Positions 27,493 through 36,614 of a DNA stretch of 64,000 nt are shown here, in pieces. Origin of the DNA: Acidobacteriota bacterium (lineage in GTDB: Bacteria; Acidobacteriota; Blastocatellia; Pyrinomonadales; Pyrinomonadaceae); NCBI GenBank assembly GCA_003222895.1, contig QHXI01000056.1:1-64000 (forward strand), in the 5' to 3' direction. The position numbers and the translations under genes are program-made. How positions within the stretch are numbered: position 1 is the first letter of the stretch; every line of letters begins with the position of its first letter. The notes beneath the pieces were generated by a model that had not been told where the DNA came from, did no database searches, and worked only from the letters and a program-made list of their open reading frames with translations.

Positions 27493-27493
27493 A

Positions 27494-27736
27494 TCAACTC
27501 GAAAGCAAATCTTCGAAACTCAACTGCGCGTCGTCGGTCTGCAAGTGATGCGGGCTGGAAACGCGCGGCACATCCAGCGCTTCACGGACCGCGTCGAGAT
27601 GAAAGCGAATGATGCGTGGCGTCAGGCGCACGGACGGAATGCGTCGCTTCCGGGCCAGACGCCGCACGGTCGATTCGCTCACCTGCAAAATTTCGGCGAG
27701 CTGTTTCGCGGTCAGAAACTCTTCGCGATCGGACAT
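27494..27736 (-). CDS. Excisionase-type helix-turn-helix protein
   Basis: This 80-residue protein has a MerR-like excisionase HTH (residues 6-55: FLTAKQLAEILQVSESTVRRLARKRRIPSVRLTPRIIRF) and an acidic C-terminus (DDAQLSFEDLLSS). Such proteins bind DNA as architectural or regulatory factors. There is no integrase nearby, so a phage excisionase role is unlikely. It is convergent with the NTF2-like gene. Confidence 0.85.
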   Translation of the reverse strand: MSDREEFLTAKQLAEILQVSESTVRRLARKRRIPSVRLTPRIIRFHLDAVREALDVPRVSSPHHLQTDDAQLSFEDLLSS

Positions 27737-27742
27737 GGATTG

Positions 27743-27812
27743 GGTTTCAAGTTTTGAGTTTCAGGTTTCAGGTTCGTCTTCAACCTGAAACATGAAACTT
27801 GAAACCTGAAAC
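27743..27812. repeat. Inverted 7-bp repeats (GTTTCAG type)
   Basis: GTTTCAAGTTTTGAGTTTCAGGTTTCAGGTT (left) is matched by a complementary right arm at 27782-27812 with few mismatches around an 8-nt loop. The unit has a 7-bp period. It lies between two minus-strand genes and could form a long hairpin in the transcript. Confidence 0.8.
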
Positions 27813-28432
27813 TATGATTTCTTTTTGTAAGGCAGCGCCACGCGATAGACGGCCGCACTCTCAACATCGACATCCTTCGAAACTGACTCGGCGCCGTCCG
27901 CCTTTAATGTCAAACGATACTTCGCCTCGTTCGGCGGCAGACGAAAAACAAACTCGCCGGTCTCGCCGGTCATGCGCGAATCAAGTTTCTGCACCGACTT
28001 CTCGTCGATTACCCGAACCAGATCCACGCGGGCTCCGGGGACGCTGCGTCCATCTTCAGTGAACACGCTGCCGCGAATGAAAACGATCGAACCTTCATCG
28101 ATCGTCAAATAAAGATGATCGCCGAGCGTGCGCGTCTGTCCTGCCTTGACGGTCACGTCGTCGATTGTGCCGACGCTCAGGCCGGCCTTGCGAAGCTTGA
28201 TGCTGTAGGTTCCGGGCTGAACCCGCGACAGAACGAAGTCACCACTCTTGTGGGTCACAAGGCGAGCCACTTCCCTTTCACCTTGAAGCAGCACCACTGC
28301 GACGCCCGCGGCCGAGCCTTTTTCCACGCGCACTTTGCCTTTGATCGAGGCAGTGTTTTTGTCCTGCGCAACGACAGTAACACAGACAAACACGAGAAGA
28401 CTGGCTGCAAAAATCGGTTTACTAAATGTCAT
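27812..28432 (-). CDS. Exported carboxypeptidase-regulatory-like domain protein
   Basis: The protein has 206 residues with a signal peptide (KPIFAASLLVFVCVTVVAQ). Two beta-sandwich repeats of the carboxypeptidase regulatory type follow (residues 28-112: SIKGKVRVEKGSAAGVAVVLLQG and PGTYSIKLRKAG; residues 118-200: FIRGSVFTEDGRSVPGARVDLV). These domains are common at the N-terminus of TonB receptors, but here they form the whole mature protein. Its role is unknown; surface or periplasmic binding is an inference. Confidence 0.85.
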   Translation of the reverse strand: MTFSKPIFAASLLVFVCVTVVAQDKNTASIKGKVRVEKGSAAGVAVVLLQGEREVARLVTHKSGDFVLSRVQPGTYSIKLRKAGLSVGTIDDVTVKAGQTRTLGDHLYLTIDEGSIVFIRGSVFTEDGRSVPGARVDLVRVIDEKSVQKLDSRMTGETGEFVFRLPPNEAKYRLTLKADGAESVSKDVDVESAAVYRVALPYKKKS

Positions 28433-28495
28433 GGCTACTCCTATACCCTCGACATTATCATGAGGACGAACCCTTCGGCGAGCGCTGCGGTTCCC

Positions 28496-28635
28496 AGCTC
28501 CGATAGGTGCGAAATATTTGTAGAACGCGAGATTCCCTCATCGATCTAGTCGGCAAGCGACATCACGATGTCGCTTGCCGACTAAGTAATCAAAGGATGG
28601 TTGTCGTCTATAAATATTTCGTTCCTAACGGAACT
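28496..28635. repeat. AATATTT-ended dispersed element, copy 1, with perfect 16-bp internal hairpin
   Basis: The left end AGCTCCGATAGGTGCGAAATATTTGTAG is the inverted counterpart of the right end CTATAAATATTTCGTTCCTAACGGAACT. In the centre a perfect 16-bp palindrome (28548-28563 / 28568-28583, 4-nt loop) could form a strong hairpin. Copies 2 and 3 lie at 30155-30297 and 39572-39720 with unrelated centres. Confidence 0.85.
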
Positions 28636-28714
28636 TATGAGGTTCTCGTTGCAACTAACGTTGCCCCGAAATATAGCGGCGCAATCGGCGCAAGCGTATA
28701 ATTACCGAAACGTC

Positions 28715-29773
28715 ATGTCGAGCTTTAATGATTTTCACGTGCCCCGAAAATTTGTTTTTGTCCTGCTCGCATTATTGCTCACGCTGTCGGCATCAGTTCA
28801 TTCTCTCGCTCAGACCGACGCTTCAAAGCAAGAGCGTCCTCGCCGCGCGCTGCCGACTGAAAGCGATCCGCAGGACGTCATCAAGATCGATACCGATCTC
28901 GTGCCGGTTGATGTGACCGTCACCGATGCCAAGGGTCGTTTGGTCCGCAACCTGAAAAAGGCAGATTTCAAACTTTTTGAAGACGGCGTGGAGCGGCCGA
29001 TCGCCTCGTTCAACGTTGAAAAGATCGAAGGCTCGCCGCGGCCCGTGGCCATCGTCTTCGCGCTCGATCTTTCCGGCAGCATGACGCCCGCAGAAGTCGA
29101 CCGCGTCACTGACGCAATGCGCGAATTCTCTCGACAGCTTGCCTCACACCCGGCAGTGTTCGCGCTGATGACTTTCGGCATGCACGTCAAGACTCTTCAA
29201 TCGCTGACCGGCGATCGCGAGAAACTCGATCGAGCATTCGAGCGTCTTTCGCATGAACCGAACGGCATGTCGACTCACGCATACGATGCCGTCGACGATG
29301 CCGTGCGCATGTTGGCCCGGCATGCGCCCCTCACGCGCCAGCATCAATTGATCAAGCGCGCGGTGGTAGTAATCACAGATGGATTTCCGGTCGGCGATAC
29401 TGTGTCGGCTGATACGGTCATTGAGCGCGCGAACGCCGCCGACACCAGCGTCTATGTCGTCACGATGCCGTCGTACACACGAATGCTCGCTTCGACTCAG
29501 ATGACGCCCCTGCCCACGCCTTTGGATGTGAGTGGATTGGTCGAGAAGACGGGCGGTCGCAGCGTCTATGCTAATCAGAAAGACCTGGGGCCGCTGTTCC
29601 GGGCGATCGCGGAAGAGGTCGCGTCAGCTTATGTGATCGGATTTTATCCGCCGGCGGAAAACCGCAAGGACGGGAAGCTGCACACGATTCGCGTTGAAGG
29701 TCCGTCGGGATTTACGTTGCGACAAAGCCGCGCAGGTTATCAAAGCCAGAAGGCAGGAAGCAGTAGGCAGTAG
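28715..29773 (+). CDS. Exported VWA-domain protein (acidobacterial VWFA-related type)
   Basis: The protein has 352 residues from ATG 28715, which begins a signal peptide (RKFVFVLLALLLTLSASVHSLAQ). The ATG at 28601 would add residues encoded by a dispersed repeat. An N-terminal beta region (IKIDTDLVPVDVTVTDAKGRLV ... FKLFEDGVERPI) is typical of the VWFA-related acidobacterial family. A VWA domain with MIDAS motif DLSGS follows (near residue 114), with a second metal-site region (VVVITDGF). VWA domains bind metal-dependent protein ligands. The C-terminal residues after QSRAGYQ come from a 7-bp repeat. Confidence 0.92.
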   Translation: MSSFNDFHVPRKFVFVLLALLLTLSASVHSLAQTDASKQERPRRALPTESDPQDVIKIDTDLVPVDVTVTDAKGRLVRNLKKADFKLFEDGVERPIASFNVEKIEGSPRPVAIVFALDLSGSMTPAEVDRVTDAMREFSRQLASHPAVFALMTFGMHVKTLQSLTGDREKLDRAFERLSHEPNGMSTHAYDAVDDAVRMLARHAPLTRQHQLIKRAVVVITDGFPVGDTVSADTVIERANAADTSVYVVTMPSYTRMLASTQMTPLPTPLDVSGLVEKTGGRSVYANQKDLGPLFRAIAEEVASAYVIGFYPPAENRKDGKLHTIRVEGPSGFTLRQSRAGYQSQKAGSSRQ

Positions 29774-29818
29774 GCATGAGTCACGAGCAGTTCCGTTTTC
29801 CTGCCTACCGCCTGCTAG
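29755..29818. repeat. Inverted 7-bp repeats (GCAGTAG type) between convergent genes
   Basis: Two GCAGTAG units at about 29761-29775 are followed by TGCCTACCGCCTGCT near 29801-29815, which is nearly complementary. The hairpin lies between the convergent VWA and LysW-like genes and could act on both transcripts. Confidence 0.65.
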
Positions 29819-29997
29819 AATTCGTCTTCGTCCTCATCGTCGTCGAGGCCTTCTTCCACCAGATCCAGCTCGACGGGATCGAGGCCGACAACTTCCAGCT
29901 GCACTCCGCACTCTTCACAATCGACGGTCTCGCCCTTGTCTGTATCAGTATCGACGTGAACTTCGGCTTCACATTCGGGACACGTTCCGGTCGGCAC
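29815..29997 (-). CDS. LysW-like zinc-ribbon acidic carrier protein
   Basis: The 60-residue protein has a four-Cys zinc ribbon (CPEC ... CEEC) and the LysW core (GTCPECEAEVHVD; VQLEVVGLDPVELDLVEE). It ends in a very acidic tail (DDDEDEDEF). LysW is the amino-group carrier for lysine or arginine synthesis, and the carrier residue is the C-terminal Glu of EDWGE. That terminus is absent here, so carrier function is doubtful. No lysine-synthesis genes are nearby. Confidence 0.85.
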   Translation of the reverse strand: MPTGTCPECEAEVHVDTDTDKGETVDCEECGVQLEVVGLDPVELDLVEEGLDDDEDEDEF

Positions 29998-30154
29998 TAC
30001 TCGCTACCTCCAATGCGTTTTCGAATTGCTTGGGTCAATCTAATGGGCGCTTTGGTATTTTGCAAATAACATTTCTCATCACGCTCGGCAAAGCGCAAAG
30101 TTTCAATTGAAAAGCGACGTTTTGCGGACATTATGGCGCAAGGCTCAATGTGTT
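29998..30154. other. Gap before repeat copy 2; no gene seen
   Basis: Together with the repeat at 30155-30297 this leaves about 290 bases without a gene. I see no coding signature. It should carry the promoter of the LysW-like gene. Confidence 0.4.
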
Positions 30155-30297
30155 AGCGCCGCTAGGCGCGGAATATTTATAGCCCCGATAGCGACTCCTT
30201 TCAGAAGCGGTCAAGAACGAGAAGCTTCCCGCTCCTGACCGCCACACGATCTAAAAAGAGGAACGTTATTCTATAAATATTAGGCTCTTACGGAGCC
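30155..30297. repeat. AATATTT-ended dispersed element, copy 2
   Basis: The left end AGCGCCGCTAGGCGCGGAATATTTATAG and right end CTATAAATATTAGGCTCTTACGGAGCC are inverted. An imperfect central hairpin is anchored by GCGGTCA/TGACCGC. The right end overlaps the last codons and the stop of the giant cytochrome gene. Confidence 0.85.
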
Positions 30298-33200
30298 TTT
30301 CTGACCCTTGCCCTTCTCATGCCACCATAACTCGCCAATGCAAATAGGAATCCAACTAACAGACTTAACCAGACACGGGTTGCGCTCGCGCTCGTAAAGT
30401 TCCGCGGCTCGGTCAATGGATCATCGCTGACCGTAAAGTAGTCCCCTTTGCCTTCGTTCGTGCGCAGCATTCGCTGCACTTCGTCAAAGGTGAATGGACG
30501 AGCACCGCGGCGTCCGAAAACAGCGATTTGATTTCCACTTTCGTCGACTGCTCGATCGCGATCGAGAGCTTTCGAAACCGCCAGGGCTTCGCCTCTTGTT
30601 TTGTAAGTCGCGATCAATTGCGGTTGCGGTCGCGGACTGAAGCCGGCGTAAGTCGGCATCGTCTCGGGCGAAGTGAGTTGCAAAACGCGCAGGCCGTTCT
30701 TGCCGTCGGCGACGTAAGCAAACAGGCTCGCGTTCGTCATTGCGATCTTTACCTGGCGCGCATCATTCAGCGCACCCCCGGCGTTGTATGTCTGATCGAG
30801 ACAAGGGTTATTTGGCTGTGTGATATTGACAATTGCAATGCCATTTTTGCCGTCCGCGACGTAGGCATAAGTTCGCGCCACGTAAACATCGCGGGCGTCG
30901 GTTAACGGAAGATATACGCCCTCGAAACGAACTTGCTCAGGCGAACTCACGTCGACAGTCTTCAGTCCTTCATCGTCAACCACAAATCCATAGCGAAATT
31001 GGATCGCGATTGCGCGCGGGTGCTTGAATGCAAGACGATCGACGATCTTCGGATTCAACGGATCATTGAGACTTACAACCACTAACTCGCGCTCGGTTGT
31101 GATGTAGGCACTCGTTCCGGCAATCGTAATGTTGTTCGCGCCCGTCAACGCGCCGTCAGGATTGAACGCGCCATTCGGATATTTCGATTCGTTGAGTTGT
31201 CGCTTCAAATAATTATTTAGCGGATCGCCGTCGAGCAGCGTCGCCGCATTCACCACAATCAATCCTTCGTCCTTGTCGACGATGTAAAGATAAGCGTAGA
31301 GCGGATGAATCGGCTGCTCCTGATTCAGCAATTGCTCGGGCGGCAGTCTTCGCGCTTCATCGGGCGAAACCATTTTGGCGTCTGTAGTCATTCGCCAGCG
31401 CGCGGGATCGACTGCGAGCGTCGAAGGCGCTGCGACCGCCGTCGCGTATTTTGTCTTGACCCAGAACTGCTGCCCAAACCGCGAAACCGGCGCGCTGGTA
31501 ATACGTTCCGAAAATCCTTTTTGATCGATCTGTGCCACATCGTAAACACGGAGGCCGCCTTCACCCGCGGCGACGTATGCGTACTCGCCGCGCAGTTGAA
31601 CTTGTAAAGCCCTTGGATTTCCTTTGTGCTCATAAGCTTCACGCAATTGGCGATCGCCGTTTACGAATTTTTGATAGTCGCCTGGATAAGCGATCTTTTG
31701 CAGCGTGCTGCCGATGATCGCCTGCGGCTCTGATCGTTCAGTCGCAACGACAGCTTCGAGCGAATCGTTCGCCGCAACGTAAACATATCGTCCCATAAAG
31801 TTGACGAAGTTAGTTCCCTGCAGAAGCACCTGGGCCATCCACGCGTTATTGTTGTTGCTCTTGGACACGTGACAGTCGGTGCACGTCTTTGTTTCAGTCG
31901 CGCGCACCGTGTGCGGCACGTGCGTGTTGAAAGTTTGGCCGGAATAACCTTCAGCGGAAACCGTCTGCTGCTGCGAATAAATCCATTCGCGATTTTGATT
32001 TTGAGAACTCACCAGGACCGCGCTCGACGAGCGCACGGGTGCGATGCGATTGCCGGTGACTGTTCCATCGCGACCGAGCATGAACACATCGTCGCGCAGC
32101 ACCTGATAGTTGTAGGTCGTGAAGTTGCGGGAATCGCCGCCCTCGTTATGGCGGTTCGGCGTCTTGCGATTCGCCTGCATCGATAGGTGACAGCCGAAAC
32201 AGCTTGTCATCCATGACGAGTGACACGCGAAACACGTCATGTTCGAATCGCGATGCGCAAGCTGTTTGTCGTCCGCGGGCACGTTGCCCCACGTAGTCGC
32301 ATCGGTGCGCATCGTTTTCGCATAACGAGACTTCACGCTGTAGTCCTCCGCGTGCGGCGCATTCGGATTGATCGTGTCGGCGGTCTGCTTCACGCGCCAC
32401 CAACGGCCGGGCACGACCATCGAATTCTGAATGATGTCGCCGGCTTTCAACTGAATTTCGTTTCCGCTATCGTCTTTCTTCTTTCTATCAGTCGGAATTT
32501 TTTGGAACAGCAGCACGCGCCCACCTTCTGGATCGCGAAAACGAATCGCCGCGAGATTGCGGCCCGTACCTTCAACAATCTTCCCGTCTTTGACACCAAC
32601 ACCAGACGCGAAACCTGAGGTGACAAGCGTCGCGCGTTCACGAATCGTGCCGTGACAGTCGATACAACCGATTTCGATCGCCGCGCGCGGTTCGTTGTAG
32701 AGCATGCCGTTGCCGTGCGCGTCCTGCCGGAAATGGCAGTCGACGCAATGCATCCCCTTTTCTAGATGAATGTCGTTCAGATGGACCGTCTTCTTAAAGC
32801 GATCCGGATCGTCGGACGAAACGATCGCATTCTTCGCATCGAGCAAATTTCCTTCGCGATCTCGTTTGAAGACCTGCCGAAATAGCCAACCATGCCCGTG
32901 AAAATCGGCGAACTGGGTGCGCTTGAGTTGTGAATTGAATTCCGGCGTGCCGGTCTTGTTTAGAAAATCCGGTTCTGACCAAAGGCCGCGCAAACTCGCC
33001 GCTTCCGGATTGTTGTTGAGTTTTCGCTGTTCTTCAGACGGCGAAGGATCGTGTTGCTGCGCGGGGTACATCTTGTCGCCGTCGGTTTCGTTGTCCCACC
33101 ACGTCAGGCCCAGGTACGACGCGACCATGTTTTCGCCCGGATGCATGTGGCAGATCATGCACTGCGAAGTCGGAATGCGACTGGTAAGTTGATGCTTGAT

Positions 33201-34319
33201 CGGATGACCCGATTCGTTTTTCGGAATACTGGCGTCGTTTGATTGCGACATTCCCAGATTGCCGGCCGAACCGTAGAACGCCGAATGCCTGACATCTCGA
33301 TCATTCGCATAGACCACATGACAAGCCGTGCAACCCGACGATCGATAATCGCCCGGATGATCGTTCGTCCCGAGAAAATTCAGCGTCGGATCAAGCAGAC
33401 GCGTTTTCTGCAATCCGAGATAAACCGGATCAGTTCGTTGCGCCGTGCCGAGCCCGCGCGCACTCAGGCCTTTGTCAGGCTTGCCCGCGTCTTCATCTCT
33501 GTCGGGCAGCGCCGTTTCAAGCCGCCGCTTTCCGCCCCGCTCAAATACACGCAGGATGTTTCCCGGCTGCGAGATCTCCCAGCGTGGCAGCGGATCGATA
33601 AACGAAAGAATGCCTTTAAGTCTTCTTTGCTCATCGGTCGGTTGCGGAATCTGAATTAAGGTCTGCGGCGCGCCGCTCGCGTTATAGCTCTCGCCGAAAT
33701 TCGTGTCCTTGATCGGAAAACCGCCATTGTTGTAAAGCGCCGCACCCCAGAGCATCGCGCCATGCGTCATCATGCTGCGCGTCGCATTCGCTGTTTCGCT
33801 CGTGTGACATTCAGAGCTGCCGCACGTTTTGGTCGCGACGCGGAAATCGCCGGGATTGATGAAGCGAACAAATTCGTCGCTCTCGCGAGCGAGCAATGGC
33901 CCTGAGTTCTCGGGCACCCGAAACCTTCCGTCGCGCATCCACGCGCGCGGAAAGCGCGGCTGCACGTGCGCCTCTTCTTTGGTAGTGGTGACGGGATTGC
34001 CGCCATGACACGCCGTGCACGCCAAACCCAGGCCGTCTTTTCCGTTGTCGAGTTTGTCCAACGCGCCGGCCACGGTGGGACCATAGCGATGCATAGGCTC
34101 GATCTTGTCATGACACTTCAGACAGCCTTCGAGGGTTGGTGGTGTCGTCGGTTTCTGTTGCGCACGCGATGAAATAATGATCGCCACAGAGACGCCGAGG
34201 CACAGAGCCGGAACGAGAATCAGCCGCGGATGAACGCGGATAGACGCGGATAAGAACTCAGGCAAAATGCCAAAAAGCGATTTGATTTGTTTGTTCTTCA
34301 TCCGCGTGCATCCGCGCAA
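30288..34319 (-). CDS. Giant multiheme cytochrome c with LVIVD repeats and C-terminal membrane anchor
   Basis: The protein has 1,343 residues. Nine CxxCH sites (for example GCLKCH, ACTACH, QCMICH, GCIDCH, SCFGCH, TCTDCH) plus one CX4CH (CGSSECH) lie within about residues 60-800. From about 810 to 1250, seven or so LVIVD-type blades ([32 protein letters not shown]) suggest a beta-propeller. A single C-terminal helix ([20 protein letters not shown]) followed by basic residues is a probable membrane anchor. The N-terminus is odd: the start region and [11 protein letters not shown] are encoded by an inverted repeat (34222-34329). ATG 34301 is an equally possible start. It follows the beta-barrel gene by 15 bases. 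A role in electron transfer across the envelope is inferred. Confidence 0.88.
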   Translation of the reverse strand: MRGCTRMKNKQIKSLFGILPEFLSASIRVHPRLILVPALCLGVSVAIIISSRAQQKPTTPPTLEGCLKCHDKIEPMHRYGPTVAGALDKLDNGKDGLGLACTACHGGNPVTTTKEEAHVQPRFPRAWMRDGRFRVPENSGPLLARESDEFVRFINPGDFRVATKTCGSSECHTSETANATRSMMTHGAMLWGAALYNNGGFPIKDTNFGESYNASGAPQTLIQIPQPTDEQRRLKGILSFIDPLPRWEISQPGNILRVFERGGKRRLETALPDRDEDAGKPDKGLSARGLGTAQRTDPVYLGLQKTRLLDPTLNFLGTNDHPGDYRSSGCTACHVVYANDRDVRHSAFYGSAGNLGMSQSNDASIPKNESGHPIKHQLTSRIPTSQCMICHMHPGENMVASYLGLTWWDNETDGDKMYPAQQHDPSPSEEQRKLNNNPEAASLRGLWSEPDFLNKTGTPEFNSQLKRTQFADFHGHGWLFRQVFKRDREGNLLDAKNAIVSSDDPDRFKKTVHLNDIHLEKGMHCVDCHFRQDAHGNGMLYNEPRAAIEIGCIDCHGTIRERATLVTSGFASGVGVKDGKIVEGTGRNLAAIRFRDPEGGRVLLFQKIPTDRKKKDDSGNEIQLKAGDIIQNSMVVPGRWWRVKQTADTINPNAPHAEDYSVKSRYAKTMRTDATTWGNVPADDKQLAHRDSNMTCFACHSSWMTSCFGCHLSMQANRKTPNRHNEGGDSRNFTTYNYQVLRDDVFMLGRDGTVTGNRIAPVRSSSAVLVSSQNQNREWIYSQQQTVSAEGYSGQTFNTHVPHTVRATETKTCTDCHVSKSNNNNAWMAQVLLQGTNFVNFMGRYVYVAANDSLEAVVATERSEPQAIIGSTLQKIAYPGDYQKFVNGDRQLREAYEHKGNPRALQVQLRGEYAYVAAGEGGLRVYDVAQIDQKGFSERITSAPVSRFGQQFWVKTKYATAVAAPSTLAVDPARWRMTTDAKMVSPDEARRLPPEQLLNQEQPIHPLYAYLYIVDKDEGLIVVNAATLLDGDPLNNYLKRQLNESKYPNGAFNPDGALTGANNITIAGTSAYITTERELVVVSLNDPLNPKIVDRLAFKHPRAIAIQFRYGFVVDDEGLKTVDVSSPEQVRFEGVYLPLTDARDVYVARTYAYVADGKNGIAIVNITQPNNPCLDQTYNAGGALNDARQVKIAMTNASLFAYVADGKNGLRVLQLTSPETMPTYAGFSPRPQPQLIATYKTRGEALAVSKALDRDRAVDESGNQIAVFGRRGARPFTFDEVQRMLRTNEGKGDYFTVSDDPLTEPRNFTSASATRVWLSLLVGFLFALASYGGMRRARVRKAP

Positions 34320-34329
34320 ATCTGCGGCT
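34222..34329. repeat. Inverted repeat (GCGGATGAACGCGGAT type) at the start of the giant cytochrome gene
   Basis: AGCCGCGGATGAACGCGGATAGACGCGGAT (34222-34251) and ATCCGCGTGCATCCGCGCAAATCTGCGGCT (34300-34329) are nearly complementary. Both arms lie at the 5' end of the cytochrome gene: one covers its start codons and the other encodes part of its signal region. Confidence 0.8.
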
Positions 34330-34334
34330 AATTA

Positions 34335-36458
34335 TCAGAAAACAAACTTCACCTGTCCGAACAGGTTGAACAGCGGCTTGCTTGGGTTGATGTTGACGTT
34401 GTCAGGCGTGCAGAACTCTGCCAGGTTCGCCGGACAATCGGTGTTCGCAGTCGTATAAATGTCGCGAAAGCCCCGGCCCGGCTTCAAAGTCGCCGCGCCA
34501 AACGTCAACGTCAAGTTATTGATCAGCAGCGGCCGGTATGCGACGCCCAAACTCAAGTCCCAACCAATCTCGTGTCGAATATTCGGTTGAAATAAAATGT
34601 ATTCGAGCGGCTCAGTGCGATGAAACCGAAGATAGTTCACGTTGAAGACAGCCTTCAGACGTTGCGTAACTTCCACGTCGACGCCCGCGTTATAAATCAA
34701 AATTCCGGGATTGACGAAGTTCGCTTGCCCTTCGATCTTGCTGCTGCGAAGCGACGGCAGAATGCTGTTCGGCTGAACTAAACCGACGCCGGTCTGCGTC
34801 AAACGGATTCCGTTCCGACTCCAAAACGAAAATTGGCCGCCGACAAAATTTGGATCGTCGAAGATTGCATCGAAACCATTGGCCTGACTATCGGTCGGGT
34901 TCTTGTCGCCCTGAGCGAAGAAAAATGAGCCGCGGAATCGCAAGTAGTCGTGATCGATTGATGCTTCAACTGCGGCCATATTCGAGCTGACGTGAACCGG
35001 ACGTCCGGCAATTGGATTTCGATCGTCGCGGCCAAAGACATGGTAGTAGGAGTTCGTCAGATTCAAACGGCCAAGGTGTCCATCGCCATTGATTCCAAGG
35101 TAGCCAACTTTGATCGCGTGCGGCCGCACGTCGCCAATCAAAGCCGGCCGCACCAGGAATCCATTGCGATCAAACTTGCGGCTGCGGCGATCGTCGTTGT
35201 AAAGCGCGCTGGCCTGAATCGTGTAGCCCTTCTTAATAAAGTCCTGCCGAAAAATATTCGCAACGTAAACGTTCTGCGGTCGCCGATCGAAGCGATTCAG
35301 TCCGCTGTTGGTGTCCTTCTCGAGCTGCGCAAAGTAAGCCGCGTTGAATTGATAACGGTTATTATCAAATGAACCGAAGATGCGTGCGCCCAAGTTGTTA
35401 TCGGAAAAGATAAACCCGCGAAAGTCAGACACGAACGGCTGAATGCCAACCCGCGCCGACACGAAATCGAAGTTCTCGCTCACGTCAGTCAACTTCATCT
35501 CGGCAAAAGCTTCTTCAAAAGAAAACTGGGTATCGGTGCGATTTGTGCCGCGCCGCACATCGATGTTCACAACGCCCGTCTCACGCGCATTCAAATTGTT
35601 CGGCAGGCTGAACGTTGGTGAAATTTTGATGGCCCAATCGCGCGGCCGAAACGTCGAGTCGCCATGAAACAATTCGAACGTGAGCTGGAAAAGTTGATTG
35701 ACCGCGAGCGCTTCGGACTTTCCGAAAAACTCGGCGCTGCCCGGCCGCGCACTGCTGACATCGGAAGGTTTCGGCGTGCGGCTTAACTCGGCCGTAGTCG
35801 AACTCACCGCCGAAAGAACCATGAAAACCTTGTTGCCGATGATCGGATAATCGCCTTTCAGCCAGCTCTGATTGTACGGGTCGTACCAGCGTCCGCGGCG
35901 AAAAGGAATGTCGCGGCCGCGCGCGCCCTTGTCGCCGTATCGATCGTATTCGGGAAAGCCGATGCGCCAACGATCGCGCACTTCGCGTCGATCTGATTGC
36001 TTCTGAGGCTTTGACTGGACGCTCGTGTTTCCCGCAGCGCCGAGAGGTTTGCGCGCCGGCACGTTTGCGATTGGTTTCTCTTCGATCTTCTCAATCGCGA
36101 AAGCGATCTTCGTGTCTTTCCCGTCGCTGACGATGACGTTCTCGATCGAATCGTCGCGAATCAAAGCATGTTCGCCGTAGGGTCTTGTCTTATCGAATCT
36201 CGCCACGAAAGGCGGCGCGACGCTCAAGCGGTACGCGCCCGGACGAACTTTGATCGCGTACCTTCCCGAGCCGTCGGTTTCGGTGCGCGTAACTTTGCTG
36301 GTGACTTGATTGGCCGCGATGACGATGACATTCGCAGTCGCGGGAGTAATCGTCCCGGTAATCGCGCCGCGTTTTTGCCCGAATGCCGACGCCGAAATCA
36401 GCAACACAGCCGCGACCGCTATGAATCGTGCCACCGCATTCGGTTTGCGACCGATCAT
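34335..36458 (-). CDS. Outer-membrane beta-barrel protein with N-terminal carboxypeptidase-regulatory domain
   Basis: The protein has 707 residues from ATG 36458 (MIGRKPNAVARFIAVAAVLLISASAFGQ signal peptide); an ATG at 36512 adds a non-signal extension. Residues 30-105 resemble a carboxypeptidase regulatory domain (GAITGTITPATANVIVIAANQ ... YAIKVRPGAYRL). Residues 185-707 show alternating aromatic beta-strands and end in an aromatic residue (FNLFGQVKFVF), typical of outer-membrane barrels. There is no obvious TonB plug. It precedes the giant cytochrome gene on the same strand. Together they could form a porin-cytochrome conduit; this is inference. Confidence 0.8.
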   Translation of the reverse strand: MIGRKPNAVARFIAVAAVLLISASAFGQKRGAITGTITPATANVIVIAANQVTSKVTRTETDGSGRYAIKVRPGAYRLSVAPPFVARFDKTRPYGEHALIRDDSIENVIVSDGKDTKIAFAIEKIEEKPIANVPARKPLGAAGNTSVQSKPQKQSDRREVRDRWRIGFPEYDRYGDKGARGRDIPFRRGRWYDPYNQSWLKGDYPIIGNKVFMVLSAVSSTTAELSRTPKPSDVSSARPGSAEFFGKSEALAVNQLFQLTFELFHGDSTFRPRDWAIKISPTFSLPNNLNARETGVVNIDVRRGTNRTDTQFSFEEAFAEMKLTDVSENFDFVSARVGIQPFVSDFRGFIFSDNNLGARIFGSFDNNRYQFNAAYFAQLEKDTNSGLNRFDRRPQNVYVANIFRQDFIKKGYTIQASALYNDDRRSRKFDRNGFLVRPALIGDVRPHAIKVGYLGINGDGHLGRLNLTNSYYHVFGRDDRNPIAGRPVHVSSNMAAVEASIDHDYLRFRGSFFFAQGDKNPTDSQANGFDAIFDDPNFVGGQFSFWSRNGIRLTQTGVGLVQPNSILPSLRSSKIEGQANFVNPGILIYNAGVDVEVTQRLKAVFNVNYLRFHRTEPLEYILFQPNIRHEIGWDLSLGVAYRPLLINNLTLTFGAATLKPGRGFRDIYTTANTDCPANLAEFCTPDNVNINPSKPLFNLFGQVKFVF

Positions 36459-36614
36459 AAGAAGGAAAATTAATCGACGTTGACTTGTAGCATACGAGCG
36501 ATCCGCTATCAATCAAAATTTTCGCCAAGAAAATCGTTTCGCTTGCCGGTGATTAATGATAGATTTTCAAATCCTCCGGACTTTCAGTTGCGAACACGCA
36601 GTCGTGGCACGTCG

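Noticed and set aside
27494-27736. Excisionase-type protein as evidence for a prophage or integrative element
   Set aside because: No integrase, att-like direct repeats or phage genes nearby.
29776-30069. Plus-strand 97-codon frame over the LysW-like gene
   Set aside because: Antisense to the zinc-ribbon protein with CPEC/CEEC motifs, which is the convincing gene.
36480-36512. Sigma-70-like promoter (TTGACT followed by TATCAA)
   Set aside because: The spacer would be about 21 bases, too long to call.
36480-36614. Upstream ATG giving 45 extra residues to the HbpS-like protein
   Set aside because: The extension has no signal-peptide character, while ATG 36615 begins a good one. It would also overlap the divergent promoter region.
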